This document shows positions 63,965 to 64,000 of a DNA stretch of 64,000 bases, one piece after another. The stretch comes from Pseudomonadota bacterium (GTDB taxonomy: Bacteria; Pseudomonadota; Gammaproteobacteria; Steroidobacterales; Steroidobacteraceae). The notes below the pieces were generated by a model that saw only the letters and a list, made by a program, of their open reading frames with translations, made no database searches and was not told where the DNA came from. Each line of letters starts with the position of its first letter. Position 1 is the stretch's first letter. The DNA lies in NCBI GenBank assembly GCA_016705325.1, contig JADIYJ010000012.1, positions 62,001 through 126,000 on the forward strand. Direction: 5' to 3'. A program made the position numbers and the translations under genes.

Positions 63965-64000
63965 TTTCCCGCGATAGTCATTCGAGCGACTGGCAGGTGC

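Noticed and set aside
63602..64000. Minus-strand open frame running to the right edge (about 132 codons)
   Set aside because: It has no recognisable motif and lies opposite the hydrolase fragment, whose motif is clear. Open frames of this length are common in high-GC DNA.

Overview
The window reads as one contig from a high-GC gammaproteobacterium, probably of the Xanthomonadales/Nevskiales/Steroidobacterales type. The main reason is the order nnr-tsaE-amiB-mutL-miaA-hfq-hflX-hflK-hflC-DUF2065-purA on one strand, with rnr and a tRNA-Leu nearby. This is the classical gammaproteobacterial arrangement, and pcnB-folK-(dNK)-panB-panC follows. The species is inferred; no rRNA is present.

Layout. 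0-25 kb is mostly housekeeping on the minus strand: rnr (cut by the left edge), tRNA-Leu(CAG), a crotonase, malate synthase G, an acyl-CoA dehydrogenase, then the purA-to-nnr block, queG on the plus strand, and pantothenate/folate/poly(A) polymerase genes ending at tRNA-Glu(CTC). The block is interrupted by a 1325-bp IS4-family element with perfect 18-bp ends, a 9-bp target duplication and a transposase broken by an in-frame TGA. Several low-complexity or palindromic repeat families sit hard against start or stop codons.

25.4-42.2 kb is accessory. It holds a surface-polysaccharide-type cluster with four FemAB/CelD-like acyl/aminoacyl transferases (two frameshifted, one fused to a GNAT domain), a PrpF-like isomerase, an ATP-grasp ligase, a methyltransferase, an ABC flippase-type exporter, a six-helix membrane protein, a GT4 glycosyltransferase, a PaaK/CapK-like adenylate-forming enzyme and a polysaccharide pyruvyl transferase. 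Together these suggest assembly, decoration and export of an unusual glycan or glycopeptide. 42.2-49.5 kb holds a SLOG-domain protein with two pairs of membrane helices (possible nucleotide-sensing effector), a divergent NRAMP transporter, a secreted C-type-lectin protein with a perfect CRP-type site upstream, and a split TIR-TM-TPR gene.

49.6-64 kb holds an oligopeptide-binding lipoprotein, a DUF6502 regulator with two DUF5666 lipoproteins (one with PKD and c-type heme modules), an OmpW-like barrel divergent from an AraC-type regulator, and the acvB-mprF pair for lysyl-phosphatidylglycerol turnover and synthesis. It ends with a small barrel protein. Degraded fragments of a cytochrome c-prime-type gene and an alpha/beta hydrolase are also present.

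Four accessory genes carry reading-frame breaks (the IS transposase, two FemAB/CelD genes and the TIR gene) while the core genes are intact. This points to gene decay or to uncorrected indels in the assembly.
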